From: Nemertoderma westbladi
Lineage: Eukaryota > Xenacoelomorpha > Nemertodermatida > Nemertodermatidae
Assembly (NCBI GenBank): GCA_032718475.1
Contig: JAUCBJ010002943.1
Coordinates: 1-36,471, forward strand
DNA length: 36,471 nucleotides
Reading direction: 5' to 3'
Shown: one piece after another, positions 30,131 through 36,471 of the stretch
How the letters are laid out: each line of letters begins with the position of its first letter
Numbering within the stretch: the stretch's first letter is position 1
Program-made: the position numbers and the translations under genes
The notes under the pieces: model-generated
The model's input: only the letters and a program-made list of their open reading frames with translations
Told to the model about the DNA's origin: nothing
The model's database searches: none

Positions 30131-31096
30131 GTGTGCTCCATGGTTGTTAATCGTATGATATGTATGGCTTCCCCTTTTTTCTATTGTTTTTATAAATCTC
30201 ATCCATGCAAGATATTAATTGATACAGGAGCAACAGGGAACTTGATTTCTCTTTCATTTGTAAAGTTATCTGGTATGCCAATGAAGAAATCACAACAAAC
30301 AGCAACGCAAGTCAATGGAAAATTGAATATTTGCGGTGAAGTCTCAGTCTTACTTTCATTTGGGAATGTTGATCTGAAGTTGGAAGCACTTGTTGCTGAA
30401 CATATGGATAATGACAGAGACATCTTAGGCGGTGTTCCATTTTGTTGTACAAATGGTATAGAAGTTTCATTACAATCGCGCCATATTAATATCCAGGGCA
30501 ACAAATTTCCATATGGGACAGGTATTCAATTGCCAGTTCATCATCTCAATCACTCCCAACCATACTTATTGCGGAATATAGAACCAACTGTTTTATACCC
30601 AGGGGAATATTTACAGCTACAATCAGATAATCTGTCCATATTTAATAATGAAGAGGTTGCCATTGAACCAAAAAGTGATTCACCATTAAATGGCACATGG
30701 CCACATATTAATATTTCACGCGTCATTGAATCGACTGTTCGCATTCCCAATATGAGTAATGAACCTATTAATTTAACACGATCTCAACATATTGCTTACA
30801 TACATCGAGTCTGTCCACCAAAGGATGTTGCTTCTACTGATAAGAGTATGAGTAGCTATAAATTTCCCACAAAGTTGAGTCAAACAAACCAGGAATTTTT
30901 CTCAAGCCTAATTAGTATTGATCCTGATTTACAATTAACTGCTATACAAATATGCAACATAATAGAAATAATAGCAATAATACAAATAGGCAACAATACT
31001 GCGTTTTGTATAATTCGGCCTATTGATGACCAAAATTGTGTCAGTCAGTCAGTCAGTTGCCTCCGAGTCCAACAAAGTCCCACAAAAAGCAGGTAG
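30131..31096 (+). CDS. Ty3/gypsy-like retropepsin fragment, intact frame (unit 2)
   Basis: One open frame of 321 codons (first ATG at 30140). LIDTGATGNLIS near residue 30 is the Asp-Thr-Gly active site of a retroviral-type aspartic protease, and RDILGGVPFCC near residue 95 fits the conserved hydrophobic-Leu-Gly segment at the C-terminal end of the protease fold. The following 170 residues (including YLLRNIEPTVLYPGEYLQLQ and VRIPNMSNEPINLTRSQH) resemble the linker between protease and RT in marine invertebrate gypsy elements. From about residue 265 the sequence becomes simple (CNIIEIIAIIQIG) and ends in a (CAGT)n run, so no RT follows. Family role: cleavage of the gag-pol polyprotein. It is a fragment of a polyprotein gene, not a working element. 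Confidence 0.65.
   Translation: MCSMVVNRMICMASPFFYCFYKSHPCKILIDTGATGNLISLSFVKLSGMPMKKSQQTATQVNGKLNICGEVSVLLSFGNVDLKLEALVAEHMDNDRDILGGVPFCCTNGIEVSLQSRHINIQGNKFPYGTGIQLPVHHLNHSQPYLLRNIEPTVLYPGEYLQLQSDNLSIFNNEEVAIEPKSDSPLNGTWPHINISRVIESTVRIPNMSNEPINLTRSQHIAYIHRVCPPKDVASTDKSMSSYKFPTKLSQTNQEFFSSLISIDPDLQLTAIQICNIIEIIAIIQIGNNTAFCIIRPIDDQNCVSQSVSCLRVQQSPTKSR
31032..31060. repeat. (CAGT)n microsatellite
   Basis: GTCAGTCAGTCAGTCAGT-type run. Shorter CAGTCAG runs recur to about 31230. Confidence 0.7.
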
Positions 31097-31483
31097 TCAG
31101 ACAGTTACTTGCGCCATAGCCATGAAACAAAAGCGAGTAGTCAGCAGTGCAGTAGTGCTAGTGATATAGTATGTCAGTAGTATCAATAACCATGAAATAT
31201 TACCAGTGGGCCTATGCGAGATCTCAGTCAGTCAGTAGGATATATAGTGAATAACCCTAGTAATCAATGTTGTTCAGTAAATCGTTACTACGGCACTACT
31301 AAATCAAACTCGATTGATCAGATAGTCAGGTAGAAAAGCAGAAAGACAGATATACTGGTTGGAGGGTCCGATAGCGGTTTAGGCTACTGGCAGACCGGTA
31401 CCACAGCAGTCTGACAGTATTTAATAATGGGGGTATAATATGTATTAATAATATAAAAGAGCCGTGGTCTCACTTATGACACC
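31097..31483. other. No gene recognised
   Basis: AT-rich with scattered CAGT words and ACCGGTACC near 31395. Confidence 0.4.
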
Positions 31484-31780
31484 CTTTGCACCTCTCTGTG
31501 ACACTTACACAACACTGATGACTCATTGTGTGTCAGGGTGCTAATCAGTCTGATTAATTAGGATAATCAATTAAACCCCTAACTAGGAGTCATAAGACAC
31601 CTACTAGGGTTTAATTGTACTAATTAATTGATAACACCTATCAATTAGGGTCTAATTAGCCTAATTGGGAGGTGTCACCCAGACAGTCTGGCGCCAATGA
31701 CACCCATAGGGTGACATTGGGTGTCACCCAGGCAGTCTGGCCCCAGTCAGTGGGGTCTAAGTGTCGCAGAGCCGTGCAAG
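31484..31780. mobile_element. Candidate foldback/MITE element with nested inverted repeats
   Basis: The ends pair imperfectly: CTTTGCACCTCTCTGTGACA and on to 31507 against 31758-31780, with about 13 of 14 matches in the inner part. Inside are further inverted pairs: CAATTAAACCC with GGGTTTAATTG, CACCTATCAATTAG with CTAATTGGGAGGTG (12 of 14), CCAATGACACCC with GGGTGACATTGG (11 of 12), and CCCCA/TGGGG. The element has no ORF. Target duplication is not obvious. Confidence 0.5.
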
Positions 31781-33119
31781 CCTATTCTACTAACATTATA
31801 CCATGCGTTACACCATTTAATAATGAATAATCATTTCCTATTAATTAACTATGTACAACATAATACCGTGCGTTACACCGTGTAATAATAATACACCGAG
31901 AAAGAATATCAGAAGAAAGTATGCAACAGTAGCAAAATTATCAAAAAATGGCAAGGTGCCATTCTGCAATGATATTATTAGTTGGTAATTCTGCTATCTC
32001 ATTTGGAGTAAGTTTATCCAATTGTGTTGCCCTAGTTTCACCTTCTCCAAAGCCATACTCTTGGCTGCACTGTAAGTTTATACTAACTCAGGCTTCTCTC
32101 TACACATTGCAATTAATAACAATCTTTCTATCTCTGATTCTGGTTCAATAATTGTCAGATTTCTGTAAGGAACATGAAACTTTCAAGAGTTTCTAAATTT
32201 CCAAACTTTAGATCTTCATAAAGCTTGGGAAAGATATCCAAAAGATATCTTTGGGAAGATGGTTCAATATAGTTAAGAAATGGGAAACTCACTTTATAAG
32301 TAAAGTAGAACAAATAATATAATTTCAGTTATAAAAAGCTCTCTGTCAAGGAAGACCTGGCTAGACCTTGTCAAGATGTTGATTTTGTAAATGAGTTTCC
32401 CGAAGTAGGACATTCAAATACTTTAACCCTATTAAACCCGGGGAGGGGTCAATGTGACCCCCACCACCGTGGTTTTTTGTTATAATTCTGAAACAAAGGC
32501 AGTTGGAAATCTGAAATTTTATGACTTTTCCTAAACATCTATTATCTTCCTAGTAGTGAAAACCGTTTTCAAAAATGTTGGGTAGTTTTCGAGTTATAGC
32601 ACCATTTTTGAACCCTACTTATGGCACATTTTTTGAGACGTTATTTGAAAATTACATTACATGAAATATGATTTGTAACATCTCTGTTTTATATTTACAC
32701 CGTTTTTATGGTATTAGCAATTAGATGGAATTCATATAAATTAATTTTGAAATTTCAAACTTGTTTTTTTCGGAGGGTGCCAAATTTTGGTGCCAGCACA
32801 AATTTTAAAATGTCAATTTTGTAAATTGGTTGTTTGAACTTTTTCTTACGCAAAATGGGTCTTTTGGGGTTCTGGTTTCGATGGAATATATACGAGTTGC
32901 ACCAAGCGTATCAAACTTGTATTTTTCGGTGCTGTGTGCAAATTTTGGTGCTAGCATCACGAAATTTTGAAAATCCATTCAATAGTTAAAATTGCTTGTA
33001 ATTAACGAACTAGACATCTCAAACTTGTACGGCCATTAATAAACGAATTGTAATTATTTGTTCTTCTGAAGCCCTCTCAAAATGTCCCATTCCTGACATG
33101 GAATTGCCGCACAGTTGAT
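31781..33119. other. No gene recognised; possible piggyBac-like terminus near 32421
   Basis: The 67-codon frame at 31948-32151 has no domain. At about 32421 TTTAACCCTATTAAACCC is followed by the short palindrome GGGGTCAATGTGACCCC, a pattern I associate with piggyBac-type ends, but I cannot find the other end. From 32500 to 33080 the sequence is T-rich and unremarkable, with the phrase AAATTTTGGTGC(C/T)AGCA twice. Confidence 0.35.
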
Positions 33120-33625
33120 TCTTCCATTTGAAGCCCCTTGAATTTTAAATTATTTAGTTCTGCAATGTCTTTAACAACAAGCGATAATGTTCTCGGTTTC
33201 ATTGATGTAATCTGTGACACAACACGATCAAATCAGCGAACCACCTTCCAATGGGCAACTTGCAAACCTTGCATTAGTACTATTAGTTTAATAATTGGTC
33301 TGAAGACGTCAATAAAGATGACAAGGTCTGTCACAAAATCAATACTCATCATACGATATTGCAGTGGGAATAAAGGCAGTGCAATAAATTGCAGTGATCA
33401 TGGATTGATCTAAAAACTTCATGGTACAATGGAATGGCCTTTGTAAATTTTTTCCCATTGGTCCGAGGCTGAATGCTGAACTGCATAAGGAACGACAACA
33501 ATGAGAGGAATCTTCTTATCTTTTGATACGGCTTCTAGGAGGGCATGCCCCTTACCACTGTTCATTAAATGGTTGAATTCATTGGCCTGTGGTATAAACT
33601 TTTTAAACATCTGAAATGCAACTTC
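33100..33625 (-). pseudogene. Minus-strand coding-like segment, unrecognised
   Basis: On the minus strand MFKKFIPQANEFNHLMNSGK runs from 33610 through IPLIVVVPYAVQHSAS to a TGA at 33419. Further along the same strand, after stops, come DLVIFIDVFRPIIKLIVLMQ, GLQVAHWKVVR and SMKPRTLSLVVKDIAELNNL. The second part loosely resembles the tails of zinc-finger transposase-like proteins (DVFxPxxxLMxxxQ then WK), which is only an impression. The upper part overlaps the plus-strand LINE after 33630, where the minus frame is a shadow. Confidence 0.3.
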
Positions 33626-33629
33626 GGAA

Positions 33630-34115
33630 CCACCAATTTGGAAGTCACCGAGAATTAATCGGAAACTTAAGGTCTGATTATTTAGAGCAGCAGTAGTTCC
33701 ACTACTCCTCTATGGGAGTCCATGCTGGGCTCTAACTGCTGAGGACACCAAATCTCTGGATGGCACATTCACAAGAATGCTACGCCGGGTTCATTGTGTC
33801 AAGTACAATGCACACATCTCCAACCAGACACTATATAACATTGGAGGTGTCTCATTGGTTCCCCCAAGCTTGACACTAGGACAAAATCACCGCCGCTTTG
33901 CAGGACATTGCTATCGCTGTAAGGACCAGCCAGTGCATAATGTTGTACTTTGGCAGCCTCATGGAGTGAATAAGCATGATGGACAGCCCATGACTTTCTT
34001 GAGACGCATCTTAAAGGACACTGGCCTTGAAGATGCGGATGATCTAGCAAATGTCATGGGTGATAGGGAATTGTGGCGGCGCAATTTTGTCGCCAAGCCA
34101 GCACAGCATTCTTAA
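33630..34115 (+). pseudogene. LINE reverse transcriptase C-terminal fragment, one stop
   Basis: Read through one in-frame TGA near 33675, the frame gives IWKSPRINRKLKV, LFRAAVVPLLLYGSPCWALT, then SLDGTFTRMLRRVHCVKYNA, HRRFAGHCYRCKD, LWQPHG and DRELWRRNFVAKPAQHS, ending at a TAA (34113-34115). The order IWKS - LFRAAV..LLYG - TRMLR - RFAGHCYR - DRELWRR is the same as in the LINE at 23055-23681, but the sequences are clearly different, so this is another family. The minus-strand relic at 3555-3690 ends identically. Confidence 0.7.
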
Positions 34116-34224
34116 AAATGCAGCTGCAATGCAGCATGTCAGCAATGCAGCTGCTAGTAGTCGGAACCATCGATTATATGTTTTAGTTTATTATCATAAA
34201 TAACATCAGTTACCACTAAATTTT

Positions 34225-34335
34225 ATAAATGTGCAGCATCAAATCAAATCAAATATAATTTCTAATCAAATCAATCAAACCTGATCTAATAACCAAACCT
34301 GACCTGATCTGATCTGATAATCTAATCAAATAATT
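34225..34335. repeat. (AATCA)n / (TGATC)n degenerate microsatellite
   Basis: Runs of AATCAAATCAAATC and later CTGATCTGATCTGATAATC follow the LINE 3' region by about 100 bases. It could be the element's tail. Confidence 0.7.
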
Positions 34336-34494
34336 TACTTTCTGGTATCTCAGACTGCACTTACAAAATAACAAATATTTAAAGTGATTGGGTGAAGTGA
34401 ATATTATCAAAGTGCGCTACTGCAGCCAAATAATAGCAATGCTAGTGTAGTCCAACTATACCAGCTAGAGAACCATGGATTGGGGAGCGGGAAA

Positions 34495-34550
34495 ACTATA
34501 AATAGTGCACTAAATATAAGTTCTAAATAGTGCACTAAATATAAGTTCTA
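34495..34550. repeat. 23-bp tandem duplication
   Basis: AATAGTGCACTAAATATAAG plus TTC occurs twice in a row, near 34499 and 34525. Confidence 0.75.
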
Positions 34551-34574
34551 AATCATCATCTGCCCCAAAATCTA

Positions 34575-35127
34575 TAAATGTAAAATCGAGTGATGGTACT
34601 GTGAAAAACTTATCAAACCCAGATGACATTGCAAATGAGTTAGTTGAATACATTTTTTACATCCGTTGGACATTAATTATAAAAACCCACAATCATTTGC
34701 TAATACAGAAACTTACCCTGTAGAAGTCCAGTATTTCCTACTCCAATTAAACAACCATTCTGCCACAAATGATCCATTTCCAGTAACTCTTGTTAAAATA
34801 GGTGCCAGTTATTTATCACACCATCTGTCCAACATATTTCATAATTCTTTACCTGTTGGTTATTTTCCAGATATCATTAAACAAGCCAGAGTTACTCCCG
34901 TCTTTAAATTGGAATATCCCAAGGATATAAGCAATTACCATCCCATTCTGTACTCCCTGTATTGAGTAAATTTTTTGAAAACATAATAGAAATTCAATTA
35001 ACATCACATTTACATATAAATTTTCCGTTCTAACAGATAACCAATACGGATTTAGGAAAGGTCTCAAAACAACAGATGCTCTATTAAATGAGATTGCAAA
35101 TTTACGCAATTCGCTGGCAGAATTATA
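34575..35127 (+). pseudogene. CR1/Jockey-like LINE reverse transcriptase N-terminal fragment
   Basis: In order, with frameshifts: SSDGTVKNLSNPDDIANELV (near 34595), then from 34666 PFPVTLVKIGASYLSHHLSN, IFHNSLPVGYFPDIIKQARV and TPVFK...NYHPI, then PVLSKFFENIIE, and in another frame LTDNQYGFRKGLKTTDALL (near 35030-35090). IFNxSLxxGxFPDxxKxAxVxPVFK, NYRPI and NQYGFRKGxST are the opening blocks of the RT domain in Jockey/CR1-type LINEs. The element is cut at about 35127, before the catalytic YADD block, and the next open frame starts there. Confidence 0.7.
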
Positions 35128-35943
35128 AACGCCCTCAATAAATACCCCTGCTATGCCATCCGGTGCCCATTAGGTTGTGGGGAGTTTCTAGACCAAGGAA
35201 ACCTCTTACAGCTATACCACTTCCTCCACTTCTGGGTCCCCAACTTCTCCACCTTCAGACCGAAACCCCAACTCATCCAAGGAACCAGAGAGGACTGGTT
35301 TATTCGTTCTACAATACTCTCATGGGAAGTGGCTCCGAGTCTCGTCTTAGACCCCAAGCTGGGAATCTGTGTTGTTCTGTGTGATGAACATAAGAACGCA
35401 CAGAAACTCTACATACACGTTCCTCGCCATCCTCGACCTGATCCCCTCCAATACCCAGACAGACTGGCGCCAGCTACCGTTGTACCTAATACAGTGAGAG
35501 ACGGGAAGGTTGGTAAGTACACCAGCAGCTTTACCGTGCTCAAGAACATGGGTGGCTACCATGGGTTTTCTGTGGCTTCATTGTCGGCATACTTTGATTT
35601 TCACGTCACAGACAATAGACTGGCACCGTGTGAACGTCTTACATTGGAGAGGAGACCAGACATAATGCAGTGCACACTCAATAGACGAAACCTTGGTGAG
35701 GAATTTGTGTTTGGAACTTTTGGGACTTGCTCCATCGCCCCAGCCTTCCTGGAGGAACTCGTTGAAGAATGTTTATCTGGGGGAACATATATGGACAATG
35801 AGGATGCCGTTATTCAGTGGGAGGAATACACATCTAAAGATGCTGGAGATAGATTCTCCCAAACCAACAATTTCCATCTCCTACTCATCCATGCATATAG
35901 TAGGAGCATTGGAAGTCGACCCTTACTTCCCACTGTGAACTAA
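35092..35943 (+). CDS. Unrecognised protein, 283-codon open frame without start codon
   Basis: The frame is open from 35092 to TAA 35941-35943 and its balanced composition looks like real protein. Near its start is CYAIRCPLGCGEF, a C-x4-C-x3-C cluster that could bind zinc, followed by GTREDWFIRSTILSWEVAPS, LDPKLGICVVLCDEHKNAQK, KVGKYTSSFTVLKNMGGYHG, SVASLSAYFDFHVTDNRLAP and EDAVIQWEEYTSKDAGDRFS. There is no ATG in frame before 35548, so the piece is either 5'-truncated or an internal exon. It begins where the CR1-like RT fragment stops. Two further open frames follow with +1 shifts. I cannot assign a family; a protein of a large transposon or a captured host gene are both possible. Confidence 0.5.
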   Translation, partial: DCKFTQFAGRIINALNKYPCYAIRCPLGCGEFLDQGNLLQLYHFLHFWVPNFSTFRPKPQLIQGTREDWFIRSTILSWEVAPSLVLDPKLGICVVLCDEHKNAQKLYIHVPRHPRPDPLQYPDRLAPATVVPNTVRDGKVGKYTSSFTVLKNMGGYHGFSVASLSAYFDFHVTDNRLAPCERLTLERRPDIMQCTLNRRNLGEEFVFGTFGTCSIAPAFLEELVEECLSGGTYMDNEDAVIQWEEYTSKDAGDRFSQTNNFHLLLIHAYSRSIGSRPLLPTVN

Positions 35944-36226
35944 ATTCCCCCTCCAAAGTCATTTAGTTTCTATCCTGTCATCTTCACCTCCACTCCATAA
36001 GCATCTTCTGTCAGTAGAAAACCCTTCCGACTTTATTAAAGACTTAGTAAAAGTTGTATATTCAACGTTAAATAAAGCGAGGTATTCATTCCAAACCCAA
36101 ACTGAGGAGACATTACATAATGTTGTTTTAATTAGTTACCCAAATGGGCACCAACAACTCTCCCTTGTAACAAAAAGTGCTACAGTTCTAGCCACTGTCC
36201 AAGGATCTCCATTCGGCATGAGGTAA
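35939..36226 (+). pseudogene. Continuation frame 2 of the unrecognised protein
   Basis: Starting exactly where the previous frame ends, the next frame is open for 95 codons: FPLQSHLVSILSSSPPLHKH, DFIKDLVKVVYSTLNKARYS, HNVVLISYPNGHQQLSLVTK and SATVLATVQGSPFG, ending at TAA 36224-36226. The absence of a gap suggests a +1 frameshift mutation rather than an intron. A GAG/GTAAAC word at the end could be a donor, but the phases do not fit the following frame. Confidence 0.35.
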
Positions 36227-36471
36227 ACCGCTCCAATGGGGATGCTATTGGGTTATATATCCGAGATGGCACTCGCCGTTTTCTGGGGGGTGTTCTAGAA
36301 TGCCCATCTTTACCTCCAAGTAGCAGTGCCCCGGTTGTGTAATTCTTAGTAATGGACTCCACTACCTCCAATCTATAGGAACAGAATGTAATACAATTTT
36401 CAGGTGGAATGATAATTATTCCTTCCAGGACACCAAAGCTAATGAAATTTGTTCCAATACGTTATCCAGCT
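36222..36471 (+). pseudogene. Continuation frame 3 of the unrecognised protein, runs off the window
   Basis: The third frame reads KPLQWGCYWVIYPRWHSPFS, a TAG at 36321-36323, and then CPGCVILSNGLHYLQSIGTE, CNTIFRWNDNYSFQDTKANE to the end of the window without a stop. CPGC followed later by C suggests another zinc-binding cluster. A single stop and clean sequence on both sides suggest a young pseudogene. Confidence 0.3.

Larger units (their letters stand above)
26852..30897 (+). repeat. 2.0-kb tandem duplication (two units)
   Basis: Unit 1 (26852-28862) and unit 2 (28863-30897) match closely from CTTTCCGAAAACAG to CAAACCAGGAATTTTT, with a start-to-start distance of 2011. Each unit holds the 3' part of the pogo-like transposase, a non-coding segment with three GATCGTCCTGT repeats, and the retropepsin ORF. 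The junction at about 28860-28864 joins the end of the retropepsin frame to the middle of the transposase. Lesions differ between units: a 41-bp deletion in unit 1's retropepsin, and 12 bases (codons KNQT) missing from unit 2's transposase. Confidence 0.9.

Noticed and set aside
32455-32475. GGGGTCAATGTGACCCC palindrome as a nuclear-receptor site
   Set aside because: It sits next to a piggyBac-like TTAACCC terminus and no gene is nearby; a transposon end explains it better.
33799-34050. Minus-strand ORF opposite the LINE fragment
   Set aside because: Shadow of the plus-strand reverse transcriptase C-terminal region.
36180-36371. Minus-strand ORF near the right end
   Set aside because: No motif; the plus strand carries better coding signal across the same bases.

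Overview
This is an AT-rich piece of animal (metazoan) nuclear DNA, probably from an invertebrate. The evidence is an intron-sized sparse gene layout, one intronless seven-transmembrane receptor gene, splice-site-bounded exon-like segments, and many decayed eukaryotic transposons: P element/THAP9-like, pogo-like, Mutator-like, LINE, Ty3/gypsy-like and BEL/Pao-like. I cannot name the lineage from sequence alone. There is no bacterial operon, CRISPR array, rRNA gene or intact tRNA gene.

Layout. 1-2640: a 20-bp minisatellite, then a 1.76-kb dispersed repeat (883-2638) whose second copy lies at 24764-26248. 2980-4480 (minus strand): an exon with a strong splice donor, a LINE 3' relic and a Mutator-like transposase fragment. 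4430-8780: local duplications, a GT-rich stretch, a 29-bp perfect hairpin and a TTAA-flanked candidate MITE. 8783-15774: two direct 2-kb copies of one sequence flanking a 2.5-kb nested satellite array and a short array of 69-bp units. 15980-16890: hairpin cluster and a gag-like zinc-knuckle ORF. 17257-18537 (minus): the only intact conventional gene, a rhodopsin-like GPCR. 18740-24560: a tRNA-like SINE head, a frameshifted THAP/P-element transposase, a 158-bp tandem repeat and a 5'-truncated LINE with a target-site duplication. 24764-31100: second copy of the dispersed repeat, a broken pogo-like transposase and a retropepsin ORF, most of it caught in a 2.0-kb tandem duplication. 31480-36471: an inverted-repeat foldback element, two more LINE fragments and a long open frame for an unrecognised protein that runs off the window.

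The genes do not form a pathway. The window reads as a transposon graveyard around one receptor gene, with layered tandem duplication. The most unusual points are the satellite whose repeat lengths step in 50-bp quanta, the poly-G tracts that differ in length between repeat copies and change a reading frame, the tandem CCAAT/TATA-like units, and the unrecognised 0.85-kb open frame at the right end.
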